Assembly (NCBI GenBank): GCA_008933705.1
Contig: WBUN01000006.1
Coordinates: forward strand, 62,001-126,000
Direction: 5' to 3'
DNA: 64,000 nt
From: Hyphomicrobiaceae bacterium
Lineage (GTDB): Bacteria; Pseudomonadota; Alphaproteobacteria; Rhizobiales; Hyphomicrobiaceae
Shown here: piece by piece, positions 53,602-61,387 of the stretch
Layout: each line of letters starts with the position of its first letter
Numbering within the stretch: the stretch's first letter is position 1
Position numbers and translations under genes: made by a program
Notes under the pieces: generated by a model
What the model was told of the DNA's origin: nothing
The model's database searches: none
Seen by the model: the letters and a program-made list of their open reading frames with translations, nothing else

Positions 53602-53859
53602 ATGCCACATCAAAATCCTGCAGTCGGTAATTCCGACCGGGCGCTTGGCAGCTCGCGAAACTGGTCCCTCATCATCGGTCGCGTCCTGCTGGTGTGGGCA
53701 CTGATCGAAGCGGGGCTTTCGGGTCTAGTCGACCTGTCAGGCCGTTCGTTCTTGGGTATTGGCCCGGAGCACTTCGCGTTTGACGGGATCATCGCAGCGC
53801 TCGCCGGAACAGGCTTCGTCCTCGACGGCTCGGTGCGTCGCCTGGCGAGAGGTGGCTGA
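53602..53859 (+). CDS. small membrane protein, function unknown
   Basis: An 85-residue protein with two hydrophobic segments (WSLIIGRVLLVWALIEAGLSGLVDL and FAFDGIIAALAGTGFVLDG) and a basic C-terminal end. AAAGGAA precedes the ATG. It follows the ligase gene by 32 bp and would be cotranscribed from the MerR-type promoter at 52149. A C-terminal fragment of a paralogue lies at 45655-45738. Confidence 0.62.
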   Translation: MPHQNPAVGNSDRALGSSRNWSLIIGRVLLVWALIEAGLSGLVDLSGRSFLGIGPEHFAFDGIIAALAGTGFVLDGSVRRLARGG

Positions 53860-54177
53860 ATGGCTGGCGAGGGCGGCGGACACGATCAGAAGCAGGAAGA
53901 TGAGCCAAGCCTCCCATTAATGCAAGCGCAGACGCGCAAGCCGCACAAAGCAGTTCTCCTGGTCGCTGACCGCAGCGCAACATGGGCAGCCTTACCCGCC
54001 CCAGGATCGTTACTATGAGGACAGGCACGGCGGGCGTGGCGGCTACCACAGTCGCGGCCGCAGGCAGTCATCCTTGTCGGATCTCTTCGACTAGGGCCGT
54101 CGTTCTGGGACAGGCGCAGACAGGCGCAACGCCCTTTGGTGGCGCGCACCCAACCCCATGCAAACAACGAGGCTAAT
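53860..54177 (+). other. region with remnant coding sequence
   Basis: A frame open from 53921 to 54094 ends in RYYEDRHGGRGGYHSRGRRQ and SLSDLFD, the Arg/Gly/His-rich tail and SDLFD end seen in small rhizobial proteins near metal genes. It has no start codon. An overlapping 52-codon ORF from ATG 53860 has no recognisable features. I regard the stretch as a decayed small gene. Confidence 0.35.
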
Positions 54178-55320
54178 ATGAACATGATCAACAAGCCACG
54201 GGTCGTCGTCCTGGGGGCTGGATTTGGCGGCCTCGAACTCAGCACGCTATTATCCGAGACGTTCGGCGACCGCGTCGCTGTGACCCTGATAGACAAGGGT
54301 GATGCATTCGTGTTTGGCTACTCGAAGCTCGACGTTATGTTCGGCCGATCCACCCTTGACGCGGTGCGTATGCCGTACCGCAATTTTATGAAGCCGGGGG
54401 TGCGCCTTGTGCGGCAGACGGTCACCGCGATCGATCCCGTCGGGCGGCGCATCACCACCGATGGGGACGTCTACGACGCTGATTTCCTGGTCGTTGCACT
54501 CGGCGCCGAATACGACATGGAGGCCACTCCGGGCTTGGCCGAAGCCAACGAATTCTATTCAGTGGCGGGGGCCGAGCGGCTGAGGGATGTGCTGCCCACC
54601 TTCAGCCGCGGAAAGGCGCTCATCGGTGTCTGCGGTGCGCCTTACAAGTGTCCGCCGGCGCCCAGCGAATGCGCGCTGATGTTGCACGATTATCTGGTCA
54701 ATCGCGATGTCCGCGAGGACTGCGAGATCAGCTTCGTGTTGCCCTTGGGGAGTCCAGTGCCGCCCTCGCCAGAAACATCACGAGCGCTAGTGGCGGCGTT
54801 CGAGGAGCGGCACATCGAATTCATTCCAAATCGGCGTGTCGTCTCCGTCAACGCCGCCCGCAAGGTCGCGACGCTCGACAACGGGGCAGAGATGCCGTTC
54901 GATCTGTTCCTGGGTGTTCCCAAGCACCGCGTGCCCAATGTGGTGGGGGAAAGCGACATGGCCGAAGACGGCTGGATTCCGGTCAATCCCCGCACCTTGG
55001 AAACCAAGTTTCCGAATGTCTACGCAGTGGGGGATGGCGCCAACACCGGCACTCCCAAGGCCGGTGTCTTCGCCGAAGGTTCTGCGCGGGCGGTGGCGAG
55101 CGACTTGATCGCCAAGCTGCGGAATAGCGGCAAGGCTACCCCTTTCGATGGCGTCGGCAGCTGCTATATCGAATTCGGTGGCGGGCGCGTCGGCAAAGTA
55201 GAGGTGGATTTCTTTTCTGGTCCGAAGCCGACGGGAACCTATCACGAGCCTTCGGTTGCCATGCGCGCCGATAAGGAGCATTTCGGCTCGAGCCGCCGCG
55301 CCCGCTGGTTTGGGATGTAA
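54178..55320 (+). CDS. sulfide:quinone oxidoreductase-like FAD protein
   Basis: A 380-residue flavoprotein with VVVLGAGFGGLEL (FAD), VALGAEYD, and CGAPYKCPPAPSECALML, where the Cys in YKCPP corresponds to a redox Cys of SQR-like enzymes. The C-terminal FAD motif is FPNVYAVGDGAN. It resembles bacterial SQR type I/FCSD-like proteins, oxidising sulfide to polysulfide. ACGAGGCTAAT precedes the ATG at 54178. Neighbouring persulfide dioxygenase, BigR-like regulator and rhodanese fragment on the next 3 kb support a sulfide-detoxification set. An NADH dehydrogenase-like role is the main alternative. Confidence 0.8.
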   Translation: MNMINKPRVVVLGAGFGGLELSTLLSETFGDRVAVTLIDKGDAFVFGYSKLDVMFGRSTLDAVRMPYRNFMKPGVRLVRQTVTAIDPVGRRITTDGDVYDADFLVVALGAEYDMEATPGLAEANEFYSVAGAERLRDVLPTFSRGKALIGVCGAPYKCPPAPSECALMLHDYLVNRDVREDCEISFVLPLGSPVPPSPETSRALVAAFEERHIEFIPNRRVVSVNAARKVATLDNGAEMPFDLFLGVPKHRVPNVVGESDMAEDGWIPVNPRTLETKFPNVYAVGDGANTGTPKAGVFAEGSARAVASDLIAKLRNSGKATPFDGVGSCYIEFGGGRVGKVEVDFFSGPKPTGTYHEPSVAMRADKEHFGSSRRARWFGM

Positions 55321-55462
55321 ACCTCGAAACTCCTTAGCACGGCTCGTTTGGACGGAGATGACCTCAGCAATCTAAGAACGCCAGCTCGCGTCAGAACCGT
55401 TCGACCTGGAAGAAGCGTGAGGGGACCTGTTATCAGATCGGCGGAAGACGCTGCAGGGCGAG

Positions 55463-56215
55463 CTAGCCCTGTACCGATGGCCCCGCCGGTTCAGCTCTCA
55501 TGATCTCGGTCTGCTCGGGGCAGTCTCCGCACAGTCGGTTGGCGGGAACGGCGAGATCGATCCGCTTCGGATACGGCAGGTTTAGATTGGCCATGATCTC
55601 GATAAACTCGTCCAAGCTTTTGCCAGCGCCTAGGCGCGGATTCCGCTCGCGCTCCTGCTCGACAGTGCTGACGTGCCGGTAATGGTAATCATGGGCGGGG
55701 TAGACGAGAGTTTCGCCCGGCAGGGTGAAGATCTTCTCGTGGATTGAGCGGTAGAGCGTGGCCGCGTCACCGCCCTGAAAGTCTGTCCGTCCGCATCCGT
55801 CGATCAGAAGGGCATCGCCCGTGAAAACTCTCGTCACGCCAGGAACGTCGATGAGGTAGCTGTGATGAGAGTCGGTGTGCCCGGGAGTGTAGAGGGGATT
55901 GAATGTCAGCCTACCTACAGTGAGAGAGTTGATCTCGCTCACGCCCACATCCGCACAAGGGAGGCCGTCCAGCTCAGGATAGGCCACCTTACATCCAGTG
56001 ATGTTCCGCAATCGGCAAGCGGATGTTACATGGTCGGCATGGATGTGAGTCTCGAGCGTGTATGTGAGCCTTAAGCCGAGTTCCTGGAGCACGGAGAGGT
56101 CCCGGTCCAAGGTCTCGAGGACCGGATCGAGAAGCACGGCTTCTCCCGTGTCACGGCAGCCGAACAGGTAAGTGTAACTTGAGGACTCTGGCTCATGCAG
56201 CTGGCGAAAGATCAT
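55463..56215 (-). CDS. ETHE1-like persulfide dioxygenase (MBL fold)
   Basis: A 250-residue MBL-fold protein of the ETHE1/persulfide dioxygenase type. It has THIHADHVTSA (HxHxDH), TPGHTDSHHSYL, TGDALLIDGCGRTDFQGGD and YPAHDYHYR. The single Fe(II) site uses two His and one Asp. It oxidises glutathione persulfide to sulfite downstream of SQR. The C-terminal Cys residues (RLCGDCPEQ) are additional and could be a zinc or persulfide site. It converges with the SQR-like gene, and the BigR-like regulator gene lies upstream on the same strand, as in blh/bigR clusters. Confidence 0.86.
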   Translation of the reverse strand: MIFRQLHEPESSSYTYLFGCRDTGEAVLLDPVLETLDRDLSVLQELGLRLTYTLETHIHADHVTSACRLRNITGCKVAYPELDGLPCADVGVSEINSLTVGRLTFNPLYTPGHTDSHHSYLIDVPGVTRVFTGDALLIDGCGRTDFQGGDAATLYRSIHEKIFTLPGETLVYPAHDYHYRHVSTVEQERERNPRLGAGKSLDEFIEIMANLNLPYPKRIDLAVPANRLCGDCPEQTEIMRAEPAGPSVQG

Positions 56216-56397
56216 ATTCAGGCTCCCGGCGCAATTGAAGGTTTAGCAATGGGTGTCCACGACGCGCGAGCTTTTGGCGATCGATGGCACATCGTCGATG
56301 ACTTCGATCGAGGTCGTCGTTCGTGCGACGTAGTAGTTCACGATCAATCCTTCTGCGGGTCTGCGCTTCCATGTCGCGAGCGGCTGTTCTTCACACG

Positions 56398-56736
56398 TTA
56401 CTGGTCGTCAGCACTGTCCGCAGTAGCGGCCGCTTCCGTGATCGGCGCACAATAAATCCCATGGAGCGTCTCAATGACTTTGGCGGCTTCTGTGCTCGCG
56501 AGCCTGTAGTAGACGGTCTGGCCCTCACGCCGGGTGCGAACCAGACCATCCTTGCGCAGCAGCGCTAGCTGTTGCGAGACAGCTGTCTCCCGCGCCTGGA
56601 TGAGGCGTGCGAGCTCGCCGACCGATCTCTCGCCCTCTGAGAGATGGCAGAGAAGGAGAAGTCGGTTCCGACTGGCAAGCGCCTTTAAGAGCTCAGTCGC
56701 TTGCTCTACCGCGTGCAACATCTCTTCTATCTTCAT
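56398..56736 (-). CDS. bigR: ArsR-family regulator, BigR/SqrR type
   Basis: A 112-residue winged-helix protein (LLKALASRNRLLLLCHLSEGERSVGELARLI...AVSQQLALLRKDGLVRTRREGQTVYYRL). Cys 30 (LLLLC) and Cys 96 (GIYC) match the two Cys of BigR/SqrR/YgaV, which form a disulfide or tetrasulfide on sensing persulfide. Typical ArsR metal-site Cys (ELCVCDL) are absent. ATG 56736 is chosen because the likely operator (56740-56754) overlaps longer starts. It should repress the persulfide dioxygenase and related genes until sulfide appears. Confidence 0.82.
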   Translation of the reverse strand: MKIEEMLHAVEQATELLKALASRNRLLLLCHLSEGERSVGELARLIQARETAVSQQLALLRKDGLVRTRREGQTVYYRLASTEAAKVIETLHGIYCAPITEAAATADSADDQ

Positions 56737-56739
56737 AGG

Positions 56740-56754
56740 TTCATACATATGAAG
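56740..56754. promoter_or_regulatory. candidate BigR operator
   Basis: TTCATACATATGAAG is a near-perfect A/T-rich palindrome directly upstream of the BigR-like ATG, at the place where ArsR-type repressors autoregulate. Match to a published BigR site was not checked. Confidence 0.45.
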
Positions 56755-56844
56755 AGTATTGGCTCTCATCAAGGGCGCCTATCGTGGCACACTCTTGAGT
56801 GGGCGGGGGCGGCGCGCAGTTCCTAGTGTAAGCTCCGAGGCGCG

Positions 56845-57123
56845 GTGCACGTGCCGCGAGGATTCCTCGAGTTTCAGGCCGATCCGACCAGCCCGACTCA
56901 TAAGCCGGAGCTCGGCGGGAGCAAGAAGCTGGTGCTCTACTGCGGATCAGGTAACCGCTCCGCTCTCGGCGCCAAGACCCTCAAGGAAATGGGCATAACG
57001 AACGTAGCGCATGTCGCCGGCGGGTTCGCGGCCCTCCAGCAGGCGGGGGGCCTCGTGGAAGAGGTCAACTGCGGCGCGGCCATCGACGTGAGAAGGCTGC
57101 GTCAATCGACGACCTCAAGCTGA
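56845..57123 (+). pseudogene. rhodanese-domain fragment
   Basis: The frame from GTG 56845 encodes HVPRGFLEFQADP, KKLVLYCGSGNRSALGAKTL and GITNVAHVAGGFAALQQAGG, the C-terminal two thirds of a single-domain rhodanese with active-site Cys in LYCGSGNRSA. The N-terminal strand and the conserved D-x-R before the HVPRG loop are missing, and its end runs into a broken merR gene at about 57100. It is probably non-functional, though the catalytic loop is intact. Rhodaneses transfer sulfane sulfur and fit the neighbouring sulfide genes. Confidence 0.65.
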
Positions 57124-57382
57124 TCGGTGGCGATCCGGCTCACCTGCTCGCAGGAGGCATCGGGCACCTCCTGCAGAGCGAGCATCGCCTTAATGGCTGA
57201 GATGTCGAAGCCGAACTCCCTGGCATCGCGGATGAACGTCAACCGCCAGAGATCGTCCGCTCCGTATAGGCGTCGTCCACGTTTGGTTCGGGGCGGCGGC
57301 GGTATCAGCCCGATCCGCTCGTAATAGCGGATCGTCTCGATAGTGACGCCCCGCGTTCGGACAAGGCTCCGATAGTGACCAT
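57102..57382 (-). pseudogene. broken merR paralogue
   Basis: From ATG 57382 the sequence follows the merR gene at 41513-41926 (MVTIGALSER, then IETIRYYERIGLI, RRLYGADDLWRLTFIRDARE, ALQEVPDASCEQVSRIATDQLE). A single-base deletion in codons 11-12 shifts the frame, and the gene ends early after DQLEVVD, losing the two C-terminal metal-binding Cys. It keeps the position next to an operator (57395-57409) that the intact merR has. Confidence 0.82.
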
Positions 57383-57394
57383 CAGGGGTTGATT

Positions 57395-57409
57395 CTGTAG
57401 TGGCTACAG
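57395..57409 (+). promoter_or_regulatory. MerR-type operator/promoter, CDF-CYP152 operon
   Basis: CTGTAG-TGG-CTACAG in a 19-bp spacer between TTGATT (57389-57394) and TAGAGC (57414-57419). It faces the small membrane gene, CDF exporter, CYP152, MAPEG and DUF4336 genes. Confidence 0.8.
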
Positions 57410-57423
57410 GAGGTAGAGCAGAA

Positions 57424-57551
57424 TGGCCGCAGGTGTTTGCGGAGCACGGACTTGAACACGTCGCCGTCGAGCGCGGCGGCGAACCGCCGGAACAGGGTCG
57501 TGCCGGAAAGTTGGTGAGATCATTCCGCTTCCGAGCGCGGCCCGCACCTGA
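57424..57551 (+). pseudogene. 3'-end fragment of the F390 synthetase/PaaK-like ligase
   Basis: VFAEHGLEHVAVERGGEPPEQGRAGK parallels the last codons of the ligase at 53470-53570 (VLAEHGLENVVVERGGKPPEQGRGGK). The fragment joins the ligase promoter/leader directly to the ligase C-terminus, so an internal deletion of about 1.2 kb removed the rest. Confidence 0.75.
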
Positions 57552-57573
57552 TGCTGCTTACGGAGAGAATGTC

Positions 57574-57771
57574 ATGAAGCGTAAGGAGATCGCGAAGTTT
57601 TTCGCCGGCTTCGCGGCCAACCAGGTTCTCATCCATGGAGCTTTCGTGGCTGCGGGCCTTCAGTTCAGTCTGTTTGGGATCACCTATGACCAGCGCCTTA
57701 ACACGATCGCTGTTGTGGTTTGGGGGATCATTCTTCTGCTGCTCATCTACTATGCCTGGGTCAGGAGATGA
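57574..57771 (+). CDS. 65-residue membrane protein, function unknown
   Basis: MKRKEIAKFFAGFAANQVLIHGAFVAAGLQFSLFGITYDQRLNTIAVVVWGIILLLLIYYAWVRR has two hydrophobic spans. GGAGAGAATGTC precedes the ATG; the longer frame upstream belongs to the ligase fragment. It is the first complete gene behind the MerR-type promoter at 57395 and 49 bp before the CDF gene. Possibly a small accessory subunit. Confidence 0.65.
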   Translation: MKRKEIAKFFAGFAANQVLIHGAFVAAGLQFSLFGITYDQRLNTIAVVVWGIILLLLIYYAWVRR

Positions 57772-57820
57772 CGAGTACGACTCAGGGATGACCCGCGCTC
57801 AAGAAAGGCAGACATGAACC

Positions 57821-58456
57821 ATGCCAAGTGACGAAGAGACTGAGATCCGTCTTGACGCCCGCAATGCCGAGGAAAGGCGCACTCTGTGGTGGGTGCTCGG
57901 GATCAATTTCACGCAGGTCCTCGTGGCCGGTGCTGTTGGCGTCCTGGCGGATTCGACAGGTCTGCTTGGCGCCGCCCTCGATAACTTGGGTGACGCCGCA
58001 GTTTACGCGGTCAGTCTTTATGCAGTCGGTCGGACGGTGATTGCGAAGGCGCGCGCCGCAAATCTGTCGGGCGTTCTTCTGATCCTCGTTGCCTTCGCAT
58101 TGCTTGTCGAAATCTTTCGCCGCTTTTTCGCGGCAGCCGAGCCGATCGGGCTGGCAATGATTGTGACGGCGCTCGCGAATGCGGCGACCAATTTGCTGGT
58201 CCTCCGGCTTTTGCGAGCGCATCGTGCGCATGGTGTGCACTTCAAGGCATCGTGGATTTTTACGACCAACGACATGGCGGTCAATGTTGGGATCGTCCTA
58301 TCCGGTGTCCTGGTGATGCTCTTGAAGTCGCCGATCCCCGATCTGCTGATCGGAATAGTGGTCGTCGGAATCGTCTTCAAAGGCGGGTGGGAGATTCTCG
58401 GGGAAGCGCGTGAGGCCCGCGAGGCCGCCCGTCGCGCTCCACAAGAAGGGAAATGA
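57821..58456 (+). CDS. cation diffusion facilitator (CDF) exporter
   Basis: A 211-residue six-helix CDF protein. The metal-site motif of TM2 is AALDNLGDAAVY (D-x3-D-like), and FTTNDMAVNVG in TM5 gives the matching N/D pair. The usual long cytoplasmic C-terminal domain is absent, so this is a short form without that dimerisation domain. Asn/Asp sites favour Zn/Cd-type ions but selectivity is not certain. It probably exports Zn(II)/Cd(II) to the periplasm for CzcCBA. Driven by the MerR-type promoter at 57395. Confidence 0.82.
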   Translation: MPSDEETEIRLDARNAEERRTLWWVLGINFTQVLVAGAVGVLADSTGLLGAALDNLGDAAVYAVSLYAVGRTVIAKARAANLSGVLLILVAFALLVEIFRRFFAAAEPIGLAMIVTALANAATNLLVLRLLRAHRAHGVHFKASWIFTTNDMAVNVGIVLSGVLVMLLKSPIPDLLIGIVVVGIVFKGGWEILGEAREAREAARRAPQEGK

Positions 58457-58546
58457 CGACCAAGCCCCGTCCGTGCCCCTTTGCTACGCCTGCGACTCTC
58501 GGCGCCCGTAGGATTCGCCTGGGCTGATTTAGGAAGGGGAGTGCGA

Positions 58547-59794
58547 ATGCCTCGGATCCCGCGTGACAAGAGCTTCGAATCGACACTGGCCCTGATCCGA
58601 GATCCGTACCGTTTCATTGCGAAGCGGTGCCAGCGCTACGAGGCAGACCTGTTCGAGACACGGCTTCTGCTGCGGAGGACCATCTGTATGACGGGGCCGG
58701 ACGCGGCCCAATTGTTCTACAACCCGAGCCGCTTTGAGCGCCGCGGCGCAATGCCCAAGGCCATTCAGAAAACACTGCTTGGAGAGGGCGGCGTGCAAGG
58801 CCTCGACGGTGAAGCGCATCGGTACCGCAAGCAGATGTTCATGTCGTTGATGACGCCCGAGCGGATCGAGCAGCTGGTGAAGCGAACCGCTGCGGAATGG
58901 CAGATTCGCGTGCGCAGGTGGGCATCAGCGGAGGAGGTCGCACTCTATACAGAACTCCACGAGGTTGTGACACGTGCAGTGTGCGCCTGGGCAGGCGTTC
59001 CCTTGGTAGAGCAAGAGGTCGACGCCAGAACGCGAGAGATCGCTGCATTGTTTGACCATGCGGGGTCGATGGGCATCAGGCATCTGCGGTCGCGGTGGGC
59101 CCGCAAGCGTGCTGACCATTGGATGGCGCAGATCATCGGAAACATCCGCAGCGGCCACGCTCACCCGCCCGAACAGACGGCTGCACACATTATTTCATGG
59201 TACCGGGACTCGGATGGCGAACTGCTACCTCCGCACGTTGCTGCTGTCGAGCTGATCAATGTGGTCAGGCCGACCGTTGCTGTTTCGGTCTACATCACCT
59301 TTGTTGCTCACGCTCTGCACGAACATCCCGAATCGCGGGAGCGGCTGGCGTCGGGCGACCAGGGCTACGCGGAATGCTTCGTCCAAGAGGTTCGCAGATT
59401 TTATCCCTTCTTCCCTGCCGTCGCTGCTCGAGTGATTCAGACGTTCGAATGGAACGGGTATCGATTTCCTGAAGGGCGGCGAGTGCTCCTCGACCTGTAC
59501 GGGACGAATCACGACGCTCGGACCTGGGAGCGGCCGGGGAAGTTCGATCCCAAGCGATTCCGCCGATGGGACGGTAGTCCATTCAATTTCGTTCCTCAGG
59601 GCGGGGGGGATCACCATGTCGGCCATCGCTGTCCGGGCGAATGGATCGCAATCGAACTGATGAAGCTCGCCACGGAGTTCCTGACGCGGCGCATGAGCTA
59701 TGAGGTGCCGGAACAAGACCTGAGCATCACCTGGTCACGGATGCCGCCGGTGCCGGGAAGTCGGTTTGTGATTCGCAATGTGAGGGCGAGCTGA
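58547..59794 (+). CDS. CYP152-family fatty-acid peroxygenase (cytochrome P450)
   Basis: A 415-residue P450 with CYP152 hallmarks: EVRRFYPFFPAVAARV, FVPQGGGDHHVGHRCPGEW (haem ligand Cys 362), and Arg 241 in NVVRPTVAVS, the Arg that binds the fatty-acid carboxylate in P450-BSbeta. There is no acid-alcohol pair in the I helix, as usual for H2O2-driven peroxygenases that alpha- or beta-hydroxylate or decarboxylate fatty acids. ATG 58547 with GGAAGGGGAGTGCGA is the start; the longer frame is discarded. It is in an operon behind a metal-type promoter with CDF, MAPEG and DUF4336 genes, an unusual setting. Confidence 0.9.
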   Translation: MPRIPRDKSFESTLALIRDPYRFIAKRCQRYEADLFETRLLLRRTICMTGPDAAQLFYNPSRFERRGAMPKAIQKTLLGEGGVQGLDGEAHRYRKQMFMSLMTPERIEQLVKRTAAEWQIRVRRWASAEEVALYTELHEVVTRAVCAWAGVPLVEQEVDARTREIAALFDHAGSMGIRHLRSRWARKRADHWMAQIIGNIRSGHAHPPEQTAAHIISWYRDSDGELLPPHVAAVELINVVRPTVAVSVYITFVAHALHEHPESRERLASGDQGYAECFVQEVRRFYPFFPAVAARVIQTFEWNGYRFPEGRRVLLDLYGTNHDARTWERPGKFDPKRFRRWDGSPFNFVPQGGGDHHVGHRCPGEWIAIELMKLATEFLTRRMSYEVPEQDLSITWSRMPPVPGSRFVIRNVRAS

Positions 59795-59837
59795 AGTGCC
59801 GACGCCCTGCCAATCAACGACGCTGATGGAGAGTGCG

Positions 59838-60407
59838 ATGAACAAGCCCCCGATCCCGAAAGATCTAGCTGCCGAGATGGCACGCGTCCGCCGTCAGGCT
59901 GCGCTGTCCTTCCTGTTTTGCGCGCCTGTTCTCGCAATGACCGTCTGGTGGCTGCCGCAGCAGTTCGAATTTCCGGCAGAGGTAGGCGAGCGGCTGGCCT
60001 TCGCCGCGCGGGCGAACCTGCTCATCATGTTTTGGGTTTTGATCGGCGTGGGAACCATTGCGAGGCTCCGGCGCAAGTCGGCGCACGACACGGCGGGCTC
60101 TGCCTACGGCCCGCCGAGCGAGCGGCTAAGAGTTCCGCTGGCCTTTCTGCAGAATACGCTTGAGCATGCGGTGCTGGCCGCGTTTGCCGCCCTTGCGCTC
60201 GCCACCGTCGAGGGCGAGGCTCCGCTCGCCTTCATCGTGGGAATGGTCGCTTTGTTCGCGATCGGGCGCATCACCTTCTGGCGCGGCTATCCTCGCGGTT
60301 CGCCTGGCAGGGCGTTCGGTGTCGTGACGACTGCGTTGCCGATTATGGGCTCGTTCGCCTGGGTGATATACGACCTGATCGCAGGCCCGCTGCGCGGCGT
60401 CGGCTAG
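59838..60407 (+). CDS. MAPEG-family membrane protein
   Basis: A 189-residue, four-helix protein of the MAPEG superfamily (RANLLIMFWVLIGVGTIAR, RVPLAFLQNTLEHAVLAAFAALALA, FAIGRITFWRGYPRGSPGRAFG). The N-T-x-E-x-x-x segment and R-x-x-Y after helix 4 are the glutathione-contact region of the family. Functions range from glutathione transferase to peroxidase on lipid substrates. GGAGAGTGCG precedes the ATG at 59838. It follows the CYP152 gene, suggesting work on lipid oxidation products. Confidence 0.85.
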   Translation: MNKPPIPKDLAAEMARVRRQAALSFLFCAPVLAMTVWWLPQQFEFPAEVGERLAFAARANLLIMFWVLIGVGTIARLRRKSAHDTAGSAYGPPSERLRVPLAFLQNTLEHAVLAAFAALALATVEGEAPLAFIVGMVALFAIGRITFWRGYPRGSPGRAFGVVTTALPIMGSFAWVIYDLIAGPLRGVG

Positions 60408-60423
60408 CTTCGCTGGTCGTCTG

Positions 60424-61194
60424 ATGAGCGCTTCGCTTTACGAGCCGATTAACGTTTACAAGCCTGTCGCGGGGAACATCGGCATCGTCGATGGGCCATT
60501 CGAATATTTGACGGTCGGCGGCGTCAGGTTGCCACTTCCGTTCACCACGCGAATGACGGTCGTGCGCCTCGCGAACGGCGACCTGTTCCTCCACTCGCCG
60601 ATTAAGTTTGACGATAGGCTGGCGGCGGAGTTGCGACGGTTGGGAACACCTCGCCATCTCGTCTCGCCTAATCAATTCCATTACGCGCATATCGGCGAGT
60701 GGCAGAAGGCGTTTCCCGAGGCGATCGCATGGGCGTCTCCGCGAGTTCGCAAAAGGGCCCGAGCCCGCGGCATATCGATCGAGTTTTCGAGAGATCTGGA
60801 CGCGATTCCGCCACAAGACTGGCGCGGTGAAATCGACCAGACGCTTTTCCCGGGCGGCTATTTCAAGGAATTCATTTTCTTCCACGAGCCGTCCAAGACG
60901 CTGATCCTCACCGATACGATCATCAACATCGAGTTGGACAAGATTGGAGAGCCCTGGCGGACCATCACGCGGCTCACCGGTATGTATCATCCTTACGGCG
61001 AGATCTTCTTTGGCATGCGGCTTCCACTTCTCCTGCAGCGGAGAAAGAGGGACGCAGCGCTGGCCAAGATCCGCTCGTGGCGGCCGCACCGAATCATTCT
61101 CAGCCACGGACGCTGCTTTGAGGCACATGGGGGCAAGGTCGTTCGACGAATATTCGGCAGTGGAGGCGCCAGCAGATGGCGATCGAGGCCATGA
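60424..61194 (+). CDS. DUF4336 family protein
   Basis: A 256-residue protein with the DUF4336 opening YEPINVYKPVAGNIGIVDGP and TTRMTVVRLANGDLFLHSPIK, plus NQFHYAHIGEWQKAFP and FHEPSKTLILTDTIINIE. The fold is thought to be MBL-like without a complete HxHxDH. Conserved His (NQFHYAH, LSHGRC) may still bind a metal. It starts 16 bp after the MAPEG stop and closes the operon that began at 57574. Function unknown. Confidence 0.84.
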   Translation: MSASLYEPINVYKPVAGNIGIVDGPFEYLTVGGVRLPLPFTTRMTVVRLANGDLFLHSPIKFDDRLAAELRRLGTPRHLVSPNQFHYAHIGEWQKAFPEAIAWASPRVRKRARARGISIEFSRDLDAIPPQDWRGEIDQTLFPGGYFKEFIFFHEPSKTLILTDTIINIELDKIGEPWRTITRLTGMYHPYGEIFFGMRLPLLLQRRKRDAALAKIRSWRPHRIILSHGRCFEAHGGKVVRRIFGSGGASRWRSRP

Positions 61195-61296
61195 GCTCAG
61201 CGGATGTATTACCTTGCTACTGTGACACCGGCCCTCGGCGAGCCACAATTCTGGCGGCGAACAGCGCCGCTCTTCCGGCAAAGGGTCCGCTTGATT

Positions 61297-61311
61297 CTGT
61301 AGCGGCTACAG
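61297..61311 (+). promoter_or_regulatory. MerR-type operator/promoter, P-type ATPase
   Basis: CTGTAG-CGG-CTACAG, extended to a 21-bp palindrome identical to the one beside merR. It lies in a 19-bp spacer between TTGATT (61291-61296) and TAGGAT (61316-61321), 77 bp before the ATPase ATG. Confidence 0.86.
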
Positions 61312-61387
61312 AATGTAGGATCCCAAGTCTGGCCAGCGAGAATGCTGGGCAGTCGAGCGTGAACGGACGGCGACCCGAAGGGATAGA

